From: Paraburkholderia bonniea
Lineage (GTDB): Bacteria > Pseudomonadota > Gammaproteobacteria > Burkholderiales > Burkholderiaceae
Length of the DNA stretch: 64,000 bases
Direction of reading: 5' to 3'
NCBI RefSeq assembly: GCF_009455625.1
Contig: NZ_QPEQ01000001.1
Location: forward strand, 2,666,001 to 2,730,000
Part shown: positions 21,704-29,635 of the stretch, in pieces
How the letters are laid out: each line of letters starts with the position of its first letter
Position numbering within the stretch: the stretch's first letter is position 1
Notes under the pieces: generated by a model
What the model was told of the DNA's origin: nothing
Database searches by the model: none
What the model saw: only the letters and a program-made list of their open reading frames with translations
Position numbers and translations under genes: made by a program

Positions 21704-22903
21704 CTAGCCGCGGGCCCGTGCTTCGAGCACTTCGACCGCGGGTAGCGTCTTGCCTTCGAGGAACTCAAGGAACGCCCCGCCACCGGTCGAGATATAGCTG
21801 ATCTGGTCGTGAATGCCGTATTTGGCAATGGCCGCGAGAGTGTCGCCGCCGCCCGCAATCGAAAAGGCTGACGAGCGGGCAATCGCTTCGGCAAGGACTT
21901 TCGTGCCGTTGCCAAACTGGTCGAATTCAAACACCCCCACCGGGCCATTCCAGACGATCGTGCCCGCCTTGCCCAGTTGCGCCGCCAGCGCCCGGGCCGT
22001 ATCAGGGCCGATATCGAGAATCAGGTCGTCATCTGCGACTTCGGTCGCGGCCTTGATTTCAGCCGTGGCTGTAGCGGAGAAGGCTTTAGCCGTGACGACA
22101 TCGGTAGGAATCGGCACCGAGGCACCGCGTGCGCGTGCCTGGTCGATGATGGTTTTCGCCTCTGCGACCAGATCGGCCTCCGCCAGCGATTTGCCGATCT
22201 TGAGCCCGGCCGCGAGCATGAACGTGTTGGCAATCCCGCCGCCGACAATCAATTGATCCACTTTGTCTGCGAGCGATTTCAGAATGGTTAGCTTGGTAGA
22301 CACCTTCGAGCCCGCAACGATCGCCACCAGCGGACGCCGGGGTGCGCCCAGCGCACTGCCCAGCGCATCGAGTTCCGCTGCGAGCAGCGGGCCCGCGCAG
22401 GCGACCGGGGCATAACGGGCGATGCCGTGGGTGGTGGCTTCAGCGCGATGCGCCGTGCCAAACGCATCGTTGACGTAGATGTCGCAAAGCTGTGCCATCT
22501 TCTGCGCCAGCTCGTCGGAATCGCTCTTCTCGCCCTTGTTCAAACGGCAATTTTCCAGCAACACGACGTGGCCCGGTGCCACGTTCACACCATCCTCAAC
22601 CCAATGCGCCACCAGCGGCACATCACAGCCGAGAAGCTCGGTCAGGCGGGCCGCCACTGGTGTCAGCGAATCTTCAGGCCGGAACACGCCTTCGGTCGGG
22701 CGGCCAAGGTGCGACGTGACCATCACCGCAGCACCCGCGTCCAGCGCGGCGCGGATCGCGGGCACGGAAGCGCGGATACGGGTGTCTTCGGTGATGTTGC
22801 CGTGCTCGTCTTGCGGCACGTTCAGGTCAGCGCGGATAAAGACGCGTTTGCCGGCAAGCTTGCCGGCAGCGATCAGATCAGAAAGACGCAATACCTGGTT
22901 CAT
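21704..22903 (-). CDS. pgk: Phosphoglycerate kinase
   Basis: A 399-residue enzyme with the pgk signature [13 protein letters not shown], the substrate-binding [27 protein letters not shown] and the nucleotide-binding [10 protein letters not shown] near the C-terminus. It catalyses 1,3-bisphosphoglycerate + ADP to 3-phosphoglycerate + ATP. The ATG at 22903 ([11 protein letters not shown]) is the family-typical start; the frame is open upstream without support. It is the first gene of the minus-strand pgk-pyk-fba glycolytic group. Confidence 0.96.
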   Translation of the reverse strand: MNQVLRLSDLIAAGKLAGKRVFIRADLNVPQDEHGNITEDTRIRASVPAIRAALDAGAAVMVTSHLGRPTEGVFRPEDSLTPVAARLTELLGCDVPLVAHWVEDGVNVAPGHVVLLENCRLNKGEKSDSDELAQKMAQLCDIYVNDAFGTAHRAEATTHGIARYAPVACAGPLLAAELDALGSALGAPRRPLVAIVAGSKVSTKLTILKSLADKVDQLIVGGGIANTFMLAAGLKIGKSLAEADLVAEAKTIIDQARARGASVPIPTDVVTAKAFSATATAEIKAATEVADDDLILDIGPDTARALAAQLGKAGTIVWNGPVGVFEFDQFGNGTKVLAEAIARSSAFSIAGGGDTLAAIAKYGIHDQISYISTGGGAFLEFLEGKTLPAVEVLEARARG

Positions 22904-23238
22904 GGGCGTGGGGAGGCAGTTGAGAGAAAAAACGGACAGACAGCGCGCGAAATGCCGGCCGGCAGCCGGAGGAAGCAACGAATGACCCGCTGGCCGAAAC
23001 AGCCAGCATGGCCAACGGAGCGCTGGACAATCAGCGGGAAATTGACGGAGAACCAGCGAATTGAGCACCGAAGTGTCACGTGGGGGCTGCGCATTACGCG
23101 TGCATCTGGAAAGGGCGCTATTTTAGCCGATCCCCATCCCGTTCTGGCTCATGCGATACCGAATGCCGGGTATTCGCGCGCAGTAGACACAGCGCGCCGG
23201 ATATCGCGTCGCAACCGCTGCTGCGCAACGCTACGACG
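22904..23238 (-). promoter_or_regulatory. pgk upstream region with a -10-like hexamer
   Basis: This 335-bp gap between azlD and pgk holds no gene I can support. On the minus strand a TAAAAT hexamer (23120-23125) in the context GGCTAAAATAGCG is a reasonable -10 box for pgk; I see no clear -35 at the right spacing. That would place the start of transcription about 210 nt above the pgk ATG. Confidence 0.35.
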
Positions 23239-23562
23239 CTACAGCATCAGCCTGAGCAGGGTGAATGCCAGCATGCCGACGACGATCGTGCCCAGCATGC
23301 TGCGACGCCACAAATACCAGCCAAGCCCAGCCAGGGCCGCATACAACGCGTGGTTCGAAAGGGAAAACGACAAGCCTTGGGGCGTTGCCAGCACACTCGA
23401 GAGCACCACGGCAGCCAGCGCGGCGGCAGGCGCGTAGCGCAGCAGACGCTGCACCCGGGATGGCAACACCATGCGCTCACCGCCCAGCAAAAAGAACGCG
23501 CGGGTCAGCATCGTGACGAGGGTCATGCCCAAAATGGCCAGCCAGATCTCGGTTGAGCTCAT
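23239..23562 (-). CDS. azlD: AzlD-family branched-chain amino acid export subunit
   Basis: A 107-residue protein made of four hydrophobic segments (IWLAILGMTLVTMLTRAFFL, AAALAAVVLSSVLA, ALYAALAGLGWYLW, IVVGMLAFTLLRLML), the size and topology of AzlD. Its ATG overlaps the azlC stop by 4 bp (ATGA). AzlC and AzlD together export branched-chain amino acids or their analogues, as known for B. subtilis AzlCD and C. glutamicum BrnFE. The nearby ilvE gene fits this theme. Confidence 0.85.
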   Translation of the reverse strand: MSSTEIWLAILGMTLVTMLTRAFFLLGGERMVLPSRVQRLLRYAPAAALAAVVLSSVLATPQGLSFSLSNHALYAALAGLGWYLWRRSMLGTIVVGMLAFTLLRLML

Positions 23563-24308
23563 AAGGTATCCGGCTTGTGCTGGCGAATCCGGCGCAAATC
23601 GGCGCGCTCTAGCATCAGATCAGTGAAGCTGCCCGCCGCAATCGCGGCGATCACAGCCAGCGGCAACGCCAGCCGGTACGGCAAATTAAACGCCAGTAGC
23701 GCCACCACACAGGCAACGGCCACCGCCACGAGGGTTGAACGCGTGACAATCGCCGACACCATGACCGGAATCAGCGCCAGCGTGCCCACTAACATAAGGC
23801 CCCAGTTATCAGGAAACAGACTGGCGAGCAAAATGCCCACCACCGACGAAACCTGCCACATCAGCCAGCTAGACAGCGCCATGCCCCAGAAATACGCTTC
23901 CTTGCCTGGCACGGGATCAGTCGGGAAATTTTTCGCCTGGAACAGCAGATAAATCACGTCGCCGTTGAAATAGCCCACCAGCAAACGCCGCCAGAGCGGC
24001 AAGCGGGAAAAATGCGGGGCCAGCCCCACGCTGAAGATCACGAAACGCAGGTTCACCATCGCGGCTGTCAGCAAAATGGTCCATAACGGCAGCTTGGCCA
24101 CCAGCAACGGCAACACGGCCAGTTGTGACGAACCAGCGTAGACCAGCAGCGACATCGCCAGCGACTGCGGCACGGTGAGCGCCGATTTGCTCATGGCGAT
24201 GCCCGTCACGAGCCCCCAGGAAAAAATCGCCATCAGTGTTGGGGAATAGGTGCGCACGCCTTCACGAAAAGCGTGGCGATTAACCTCAGACAAGCGAGCA
24301 AGCGTCAA
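23559..24308 (-). CDS. azlC: AzlC-family branched-chain amino acid exporter
   Basis: The conserved region AMSLLVYAGSSQLAVLPLL and NLRFVIFSVGLAPHF followed by about eight hydrophobic helices identify AzlC/YgaZ (LIV-E family). The start is a problem. The first in-frame ATG (24233) falls inside the first membrane helix, so it is too late. A TTG at 24308 with GGAG 7 bp upstream gives a 249-residue protein including the usual FREGVRTYSPTL lead-in, and is used here. The larger open frame up to 24431 has only another TTG. It overlaps azlD by 4 bp, so the two are translationally coupled. Confidence 0.82.
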   Translation of the reverse strand: MTLARLSEVNRHAFREGVRTYSPTLMAIFSWGLVTGIAMSKSALTVPQSLAMSLLVYAGSSQLAVLPLLVAKLPLWTILLTAAMVNLRFVIFSVGLAPHFSRLPLWRRLLVGYFNGDVIYLLFQAKNFPTDPVPGKEAYFWGMALSSWLMWQVSSVVGILLASLFPDNWGLMLVGTLALIPVMVSAIVTRSTLVAVAVACVVALLAFNLPYRLALPLAVIAAIAAGSFTDLMLERADLRRIRQHKPDTL

Positions 24309-24661
24309 ACCAGCACTCCAGCGGGCAGGCCGCCGCCAGGTGACGGCAAAATGGGCACTCGTTCTGTCTATCGCTGGCGCAAATGCATTTTTGATATAGA
24401 ACGCGATGGCGCGAATTATAGCTTCCGCCAAGCCAGCGTCTTATCTGCCTGAAACACTGATTCAACGCTTGATTTAGCGCCGCTCCAGGCCAGGTTTTAC
24501 TCCGGTTTAGCACTGGTTTGGCCCCGGTTTGCTTAATTAAGCAGGCAAAAAAACGCTAAGATGCCGGTTTTCGCCGCTTGGTCGGCACTATCCCCGTGCG
24601 GGCCAGCAAGACGGTTCATCAAACCCATGGCCCCCACACCTGCACCCGCCTGGAGAATTAC
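24309..24661. promoter_or_regulatory. azlC/ilvE intergenic region: phased heptamers, palindrome and likely ilvE promoter
   Basis: Two non-coding signals stand out. Four heptamers, CAGGTTT, CCGGTTT, CTGGTTT and CCGGTTT, begin at 24491, 24502, 24513 and 24524, exactly 11 bp apart, so they face the same side of the helix. Directly after is a perfect 14-bp palindrome TGCTTAATTAAGCA (24530-24543). A TAAGAT hexamer (24557-24562) could be the ilvE -10 box; the palindrome would then cover its -35 region. The arrangement looks like a regulated promoter for the divergent azlC and ilvE genes; the regulator is unknown. Confidence 0.45.
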
Positions 24662-25585
24662 ATGTCAATGGCCGACCGCGACGGCAAAATCTGGATGGAT
24701 GGCAAGCTCATCGACTGGCGCGACGCCAACATCCACGTCCTGACCCATACGCTGCATTACGGCATGGGTGTCTTCGAAGGCGTGCGCGCCTATCAGGGCA
24801 CCGATGGCAGCACAGCCATCTTCCGCCTGAACGAACACACCAAACGCCTGCTCAATTCGGCCAAGATTTTCCAGATGGACGTGCCGTTCGATCACGCCAC
24901 GCTCGCCGCCGCGCAACTCGAAGTCGTCCGCGAGAACAAGCTCGAATCCTGCTATTTGCGCCCGATCATCTGGGTCGGCTCAGAAAAACTGGGCGTATCC
25001 GCCAAGGGCAACACAATTCACGTCGCCATCGCCGCCTGGCCGTGGGGTGCTTATCTGGGCGACGACGGCCTGAAAAAAGGCATCCGCGTCAAAACCTCAT
25101 CATTCACCCGCCATCACGTGAATGTATCGATGGTGCGGGCAAAGGCATCCGGCTGGTACGTCAATTCGATCCTCGCCAATCAGGAAGCCACGACGGACGG
25201 CTATGACGAAGCCTTGCTGCTGGACGTCGATGGCTATGTCTCGGAAGGCTCCGGCGAAAACTTCTTCCTCGTCAACCACGGCAAGCTGTATACGCCGGAT
25301 CTCGCCTCATGCCTCGATGGCATTACGCGCGATACAGTCATTACGCTGGCGCGCGAGGCAGGCATCGAAGTCATCGAAAAACGCATTACCCGTGACGAGG
25401 TCTATACCGCCGACGAAGCCTTCTTCACCGGCACCGCCGCTGAAGTCACGCCGATCCGCGAACTCGACAACCGCACGATTGGCTCCGGCGCACGTGGCCC
25501 TGTCACCGAAAAGCTGCAAGCCAGGTTCTTCGACATCGTGCACGGCAAAGATCCGCGCTACGCCCACTGGCTCACCAAAATCTAG
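24662..25585 (+). CDS. ilvE: Branched-chain amino acid aminotransferase
   Basis: A 307-residue fold-type IV PLP enzyme. Diagnostic segments: TLHYGMGVFEGVRAY, IFRLNEHTKRLLNSA, YLRPIIWVGSEKLGV, the PLP-lysine region VRAKASGWYVNSILANQEA, YVSEGSGENFF and EAFFTGTAAEVTPI. It performs the last step of Leu, Ile and Val synthesis and the first step of their breakdown. GGAG lies 7 bp before the ATG at 24662; the upstream in-frame start lacks one. A small zinc-finger gene follows after 61 bp. Confidence 0.95.
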   Translation: MSMADRDGKIWMDGKLIDWRDANIHVLTHTLHYGMGVFEGVRAYQGTDGSTAIFRLNEHTKRLLNSAKIFQMDVPFDHATLAAAQLEVVRENKLESCYLRPIIWVGSEKLGVSAKGNTIHVAIAAWPWGAYLGDDGLKKGIRVKTSSFTRHHVNVSMVRAKASGWYVNSILANQEATTDGYDEALLLDVDGYVSEGSGENFFLVNHGKLYTPDLASCLDGITRDTVITLAREAGIEVIEKRITRDEVYTADEAFFTGTAAEVTPIRELDNRTIGSGARGPVTEKLQARFFDIVHGKDPRYAHWLTKI

Positions 25586-25646
25586 GCCCGGCCCACCGCC
25601 CGCAACCGCCATTCATTTATAAACACGCCAGAAAGAGAATCTCCCC

Positions 25647-25841
25647 ATGAGCGAAACCAGATTAATGCCACTCGTCGAGCTGTCAGCCCATGATCTGCCC
25701 GCGTATTGCCCCAATCCTTCGATGTCGCGCTGGAATACACATCCCCGGGTTTTTATTGATATCACGCACGGCGAAGCACGCTGCCCATACTGCGGCACGC
25801 GTTACAAGCTGCGTGAGGGTGAAGTCGTCAAAGGCCATTAG
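25647..25841 (+). CDS. Small zinc-finger protein (CHCC type, NDUFS6-like)
   Basis: A 64-residue protein ending in the CHCC zinc-finger pattern HPRVFIDITHGEARCPYCGT, then RYKLREGE. The ligands are probably a Cys/His in the first half (YCPNPSMSRWNTHPR) plus the CPYC pair. This family is regularly found next to ilvE and waaF in Burkholderiales. Its mitochondrial relative is a complex I accessory subunit, but the bacterial function is not established. AGAGAA is the likely ribosome site. Confidence 0.85.
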   Translation: MSETRLMPLVELSAHDLPAYCPNPSMSRWNTHPRVFIDITHGEARCPYCGTRYKLREGEVVKGH

Positions 25842-26150
25842 CCCGATTAGCTCGTTTGCCCGTTTGCCAGGCACAGCCCGCGGTGTAGCGCGGGCAAGCG
25901 TAGGTAAGCGCATCAGGTAACCGCATCGGCCAGGTACCCGCTGGAACCGCCTGGCCTTGGCTGTTACTTAAACCTGTTGCTTCAAGCCTGTTGCTTCAAG
26001 CCTGTTGCTTCAAGCCTGTTGCTTCAAGCCTGTTGCTTAAGCGACCCCAGGCCTGCCGGCAGGCGTCACTGCCCTGCCCCCTCCCTGATAACCCCCAGAG
26101 CGCTGCGCGCATCACGCGTCGCATGTTCTTTTAACTCCGGAAACTATTTG
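25842..26150 (+). other. Intergenic region before waaF
   Basis: A 309-bp stretch with no gene I can support. Its main content is the 14-bp tandem repeat listed separately (25973-26040). A weak ribosome site (CGGAAA) precedes the waaF ATG. No convincing promoter boxes were found. Confidence 0.5.
25973..26040. repeat. 14-bp tandem repeat, four full copies plus a partial copy
   Basis: The unit CCTGTTGCTTCAAG is repeated four times without change from 25973 to 26028, then a fifth copy (CCTGTTGCTTAA) diverges at its end. The unit is not a multiple of three and lies between genes, upstream of waaF. Confidence 0.95.
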
Positions 26151-27173
26151 ATGCGCCGTGCGCTGGTTATCGCACCGAACTGGATCGGTGACGCGTTGAT
26201 GGCGCAGCCATTGCTCTCACGCCTCGTCAAGCTGCACCCACGCATCGTTATCGACGCGGTTGCGCCCACCTGGGTCGCCCCCGTGCTTGAGCGCATGCCG
26301 CAAGTCCGCGACGTCTACGCAACCAGCCTCGCCCATGGCAAGCTGCAAATACTGCGGCGCTGGCAGCTTGCCAGCGACTTGCGCGAAGTCGGCTACGACG
26401 CCGCCTATGTGCTGCCTAATTCGCTTAAATCCGCGCTGATTCCCTGGATGGCCGCGATTCCGCTGCGTATCGGCTACACCGGCGAGCATCGCTACGGCCT
26501 GCTGAATGTGCGCCACGCCAACCCCGGCAAAGATCTGCGCATGCCGATGGTCGAGCGCTACGCCGCGCTCGCCTACGCACCCGGAGCAAAAGCGCCCGGC
26601 GAATTGCCCCCGCCCCATCTCGAAACCGATCTGAACGAAGCCGCACGCGTTTCGGCCCGCTTTAACCTGGATACGCGCGTGCCGTTGCTGGTGTTTTGCC
26701 CCGGGGCTGAATATGGACCCGCCAAGCGCTGGCCGCCCGAGCACTTTGCCGCCCTCGCGCAAATGGTCAGCCAGTCGTTCCCGTACACGCAGATCATCGC
26801 GCTCGGCTCAGCAAAGGATGCACCGCTGGCGCAAGCCATCGCTGAGCGCGCGCCGCACGTGCGCAACCTGTGTGGCCAGACAGCGCTAGGCGAAGCCTGC
26901 GCGCTGATCGCGCGGGCCAGCGCGGTGGTGACGAACGATTCTGGGCTGATGCACGTCGCAGCTGCGCTGCGCCGCCCGCTAGTGGCCGTGTTCGGCTCAA
27001 CCGATCCACGCCATACCCCTCCGCTGTCAGAGTCCGCGAAGGTACAATGGCTCCACCTTGAATGCAGCCCATGCTTTGCGCGTGAATGCCCGCTTGGCCA
27101 TCTGAACTGCCTGCGGCAACTGAGCGCCGAACAAGTCTTTGGCGATCTGCGCGGCATGCTGCTGTACCGTTAG
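26151..27173 (+). CDS. waaF: Lipopolysaccharide heptosyltransferase II
   Basis: A 340-residue GT9-family enzyme. It starts MRRALVIAPNWIGDALMAQP as WaaF/RfaF usually does and contains LPNSLKSALIPWMAAIPLRI followed by GYTGEHR, then the nucleotide-sugar binding region PGAEYGPAKRWPPEHFAAL, and SDSGLMHVA-like NDSGLMHVAAALRRP and FGSTDPRHTPP. It adds the second L-glycero-D-manno-heptose to the LPS inner core from ADP-heptose on the cytoplasmic face of the inner membrane. The ATG at 26151 is chosen because the upstream open frame runs through the tandem repeat and is Cys-rich nonsense. Confidence 0.93.
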   Translation: MRRALVIAPNWIGDALMAQPLLSRLVKLHPRIVIDAVAPTWVAPVLERMPQVRDVYATSLAHGKLQILRRWQLASDLREVGYDAAYVLPNSLKSALIPWMAAIPLRIGYTGEHRYGLLNVRHANPGKDLRMPMVERYAALAYAPGAKAPGELPPPHLETDLNEAARVSARFNLDTRVPLLVFCPGAEYGPAKRWPPEHFAALAQMVSQSFPYTQIIALGSAKDAPLAQAIAERAPHVRNLCGQTALGEACALIARASAVVTNDSGLMHVAAALRRPLVAVFGSTDPRHTPPLSESAKVQWLHLECSPCFARECPLGHLNCLRQLSAEQVFGDLRGMLLYR

Positions 27174-27271
27174 CGTCCAGTTTTTACGCGCCAGCGAGCA
27201 CCAGGCACGCTGGCTCCGCGCTAACGCTTACTCCGCCAACCTGCGCGCTGCGCACCTGAGACCAACAAGCC

Positions 27272-27718
27272 ATGCCACGTTTCGCCCATATCTTCGAAGC
27301 TGCCGCAGACACTCTTTACGCCTGGTATCAAGCCATCTCTGAAGCCAATATCGACCGCCTGATGTCACTGTGGATCGACGAAGAATTCGCCAGTTTCATC
27401 TGCTCCAGCGGCGAGCATCTGCATGGCCTCGAACAGATTCGCGCCGGGTTGCTGGTCCAGCTCGAAGCCATGCCAACCGTGATTGAACCGCTTGATATCC
27501 GTGTGTATGACAGCCTTGGCACCGTCGTTTATGTGATCGCGGAAGCGCATAGCTCACCAGGTCAAAGCGCGCCTGCGATGCTGGTTTTCAGCACCTATGT
27601 GATGGTTCAGGAACGCGGCGAATGGCGTATCGCCCATATTCATTCAAGCCCGGTGCCCGAAGCGACCGCTCAGCAACTCATGCAAAAACTACGGCGCGGC
27701 CAGGACGCATTACATTGA
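27272..27718 (+). CDS. NTF2/SnoaL-like domain protein
   Basis: A 148-residue protein with the pattern of nuclear-transport-factor-2-like (SnoaL, DUF4440) folds: an N-terminal helix (AADTLYAWYQAISEANIDRL), MSLWIDEEFASFI, then strand-rich VIEPLDIRVYDSLGTVVYVI and WRIAHIHSSP. Such cone-shaped proteins bind small ligands or act as isomerases and hydrolases; nothing points to a particular substrate. It lies 98 bp after waaF and 66 bp before the YheT-like hydrolase gene on the same strand. Confidence 0.78.
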   Translation: MPRFAHIFEAAADTLYAWYQAISEANIDRLMSLWIDEEFASFICSSGEHLHGLEQIRAGLLVQLEAMPTVIEPLDIRVYDSLGTVVYVIAEAHSSPGQSAPAMLVFSTYVMVQERGEWRIAHIHSSPVPEATAQQLMQKLRRGQDALH

Positions 27719-27784
27719 CCCTGTCCGCGCTTTTGCCCGCGACGTGGCTGGCAATGCCCATTTAGCCCCGTCAAGCCAGCAACC

Positions 27785-28906
27785 ATGCGCCCCAGCCACA
27801 AACACACCACCTCAACCACAACTACGGCCAGCACTGGCGCAAACCACACGCCAGTGCATTCCGGGCATCAAGCCGGACTTCAGGCTGAACCTCAGGCTGG
27901 ACCTCAAGCAGCGCACTATCGCGCGCCCTTCTGGCTGCCCAGCGGCCATCTTCAGACCATCGTTCCCGCGCTCATCGCACCTCGCCCTGACGTCACCTAT
28001 CAACGCGAACGCTGGGACACGCCCGATGGTGATTTCATCGAACTCGACTGGCTCGTCCCGTCACCGCCCAGCGTCAGCGCCACCAGCGCTCAGGACACCC
28101 ACGCAGAAGCCCCACTCTTCGTGCTGTTTCACGGGCTGGAAGGAGGCTCGGCTTCGCACTATGCGCATGTTTTGATGGCAGCGGCCCGAGGCCTCGGCTG
28201 GCGCGGCGTCGTGCCGCACTTCCGCAGTTGCAGCGGGCCGCTCAATCTGCTGCCGCGTTTTTATCATCTGGCGGACAGCGCCGAAGTGGACTGGGTGCTG
28301 CGGCGTTTGCGCTCGGCTCATCGCGGGCCGATCGTCGTCGCGGGGGTTTCGCTCGGCGGCAACGTGCTGCTGCGCTGGCTCGGCGAGCGCCGCGCTGATG
28401 CTGGGTTCATCGCCGCTGCCGCAGCGATTTCCGCCCCCCTTGATGTGCATGCTGGCGGCCGCGTGCTAGCGCAAGGGTTCGGCATGATCTACACACGCAA
28501 TTTCCTGAAAACGCTCAAACGCAAAGCCCAGCAAAAGCTCCTGCAATACCCCGGCCTCTTCGACCATGCAGCGATGCAAGCCAGCCGCACGATGTATGAA
28601 TTCGACAATGTGGTGACAGCGCCGCTGCATGGTTTTCGTAATGCCGACGATTACTGGACTCGCGCCACCACGCGTCCGCTGCTGCCGCACATCACAGTGC
28701 CCACGTTGATTCTGAATGCACGCAACGACCCGTTCCTGCCCAGTTCCGCGCTGCCCACACCAGCCGAAGTCGCCCCGACCGTCGAACTCGATCAGCCCGA
28801 GCATGGCGGCCATGTCGGCTTTATGACCGGGCCATTTCCCGGCCGGATCGAATGGCTCGCGCAGCGTGTTCTGGGCTATCTCACGCCCTTTGCCCGCCAT
28901 GGATGA
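27785..28906 (+). CDS. YheT-family alpha/beta hydrolase
   Basis: A 373-residue protein. The first 40 residues are Thr/Ala/Gln-rich and variable; the family core begins at RAPFWLPSGHLQTIVPAL. It shows VLFHGLEGGSASHY, the strand and turn WRGVVPHFRSCSG, the nucleophile elbow VAGVSLGGNVLLRWLG (Ser in GVSLGG), and late NARNDPFLP and EHGGHVGF giving the Asp and His. These are the marks of YheT-like esterases (PF00561 superfamily). The physiological substrate is unknown. The next gene starts 8 bp inside its end, so the pair is translationally coupled. The N-terminal start is not certain. Confidence 0.88.
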   Translation: MRPSHKHTTSTTTTASTGANHTPVHSGHQAGLQAEPQAGPQAAHYRAPFWLPSGHLQTIVPALIAPRPDVTYQRERWDTPDGDFIELDWLVPSPPSVSATSAQDTHAEAPLFVLFHGLEGGSASHYAHVLMAAARGLGWRGVVPHFRSCSGPLNLLPRFYHLADSAEVDWVLRRLRSAHRGPIVVAGVSLGGNVLLRWLGERRADAGFIAAAAAISAPLDVHAGGRVLAQGFGMIYTRNFLKTLKRKAQQKLLQYPGLFDHAAMQASRTMYEFDNVVTAPLHGFRNADDYWTRATTRPLLPHITVPTLILNARNDPFLPSSALPTPAEVAPTVELDQPEHGGHVGFMTGPFPGRIEWLAQRVLGYLTPFARHG

Positions 28907-29480
28907 AACCGTCCGCCAGGCATTGATTAAATGGCCCAACGTGCCAGCCTGCACCGGCTGGCTGCTGCTCGACCGGCGTGGCAACTGGCGCATGCGCGAC
29001 GAAGCCACCCAGGCGAGCGGCACGGCAGGCGAGCCGATCCGCCATCGCGCGCTGCTCAGCTTCATCAACCGGAATTACGCCTGCGATGAGCACGGCCAGT
29101 GGTTTTTTCAGAATGGACCGCAACGGGTCTACGTCGAACTGGCGTATGCGCCATGGAGCGTGCGCCTCGCCACCGACGCCCAAGGCACGCTCACGCTGAC
29201 CGATCAGGCGGGTAACGCGTTCGAACCTGACATCGGGCTGATCGACGAAGAAGGCAGCGTGCTCTTTGCCGATAACGCCACGCCACCACGGCTTGCGTTG
29301 CTGCACGACCATGACCTTGAGTTGTTCGCTGAACATGCGACGCTGGATGAGACCGGGCATAGCGGGGTGTTCCGGTGGCGTCCGGCACCGGTGCTCCCGC
29401 TGCTACTGGAAGCCACTACGCGTGACGCATTGCCGGCGCGTTTCGGCTTTGTCATGAGCCCGGCGTCACGGGTTGGCTGA
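28899..29480 (+). CDS. Conserved protein of unknown function (possibly DUF2946/DUF2944-like)
   Basis: A 193-residue soluble protein beginning MDETVRQALIKWPNVPACTG, with WLLLDRRGNWRMRDE, HRALLSFINRNYACDEHGQW, FFQNGPQRVYVELAYAP and SGVFRWRPAPVLPLLLE. This protein type recurs next to the YheT hydrolase in Burkholderiales and I believe it carries a DUF2946-type assignment, but I am not sure. No catalytic motif is visible. It overlaps the hydrolase gene by 8 bp. Its stop codon lies in the first copy of a 9-bp tandem repeat; the second copy repeats the stop in frame, and later copies have TGG in its place. Confidence 0.75.
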   Translation: MDETVRQALIKWPNVPACTGWLLLDRRGNWRMRDEATQASGTAGEPIRHRALLSFINRNYACDEHGQWFFQNGPQRVYVELAYAPWSVRLATDAQGTLTLTDQAGNAFEPDIGLIDEEGSVLFADNATPPRLALLHDHDLELFAEHATLDETGHSGVFRWRPAPVLPLLLEATTRDALPARFGFVMSPASRVG

Positions 29481-29545
29481 GTTGGCTGAGTTGGCTGGGT
29501 TGGCTGGGTTGGCTGGGTTGGCTGGGCTGGGCTGGGCTGGGCTGG
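29472..29545. repeat. Tandem repeats: six 9-bp units then four 5-bp units
   Basis: Six copies of GTTGGCTGR run from 29472 to 29525: the first two end in TGA, the other four in TGG. They pass into four GCTGG pentamers (29526-29545). The first TGA is the stop codon of the preceding gene, so the repeat grew from the end of that coding sequence in steps of exactly three codons. Confidence 0.95.
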
Positions 29546-29635
29546 GCTATCTAATCTGTCTGAGCTATCGGCTACCTGAGTTATCCGAATTATCCGCACC
29601 GCCCAAGCCCCCACACGCGCTGGCCATAACAACCA

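Noticed and set aside
21448..21948. A long N-terminal extension of pyruvate kinase in frame
   Set aside because: The added sequence is low-complexity, overlaps the pgk coding region on the same strand, and the internal ATG has a strong ribosome site and the normal family start.
25973..26040. A CRISPR array
   Set aside because: The repeats are directly adjacent 14-bp units without spacers, and no cas genes are present.
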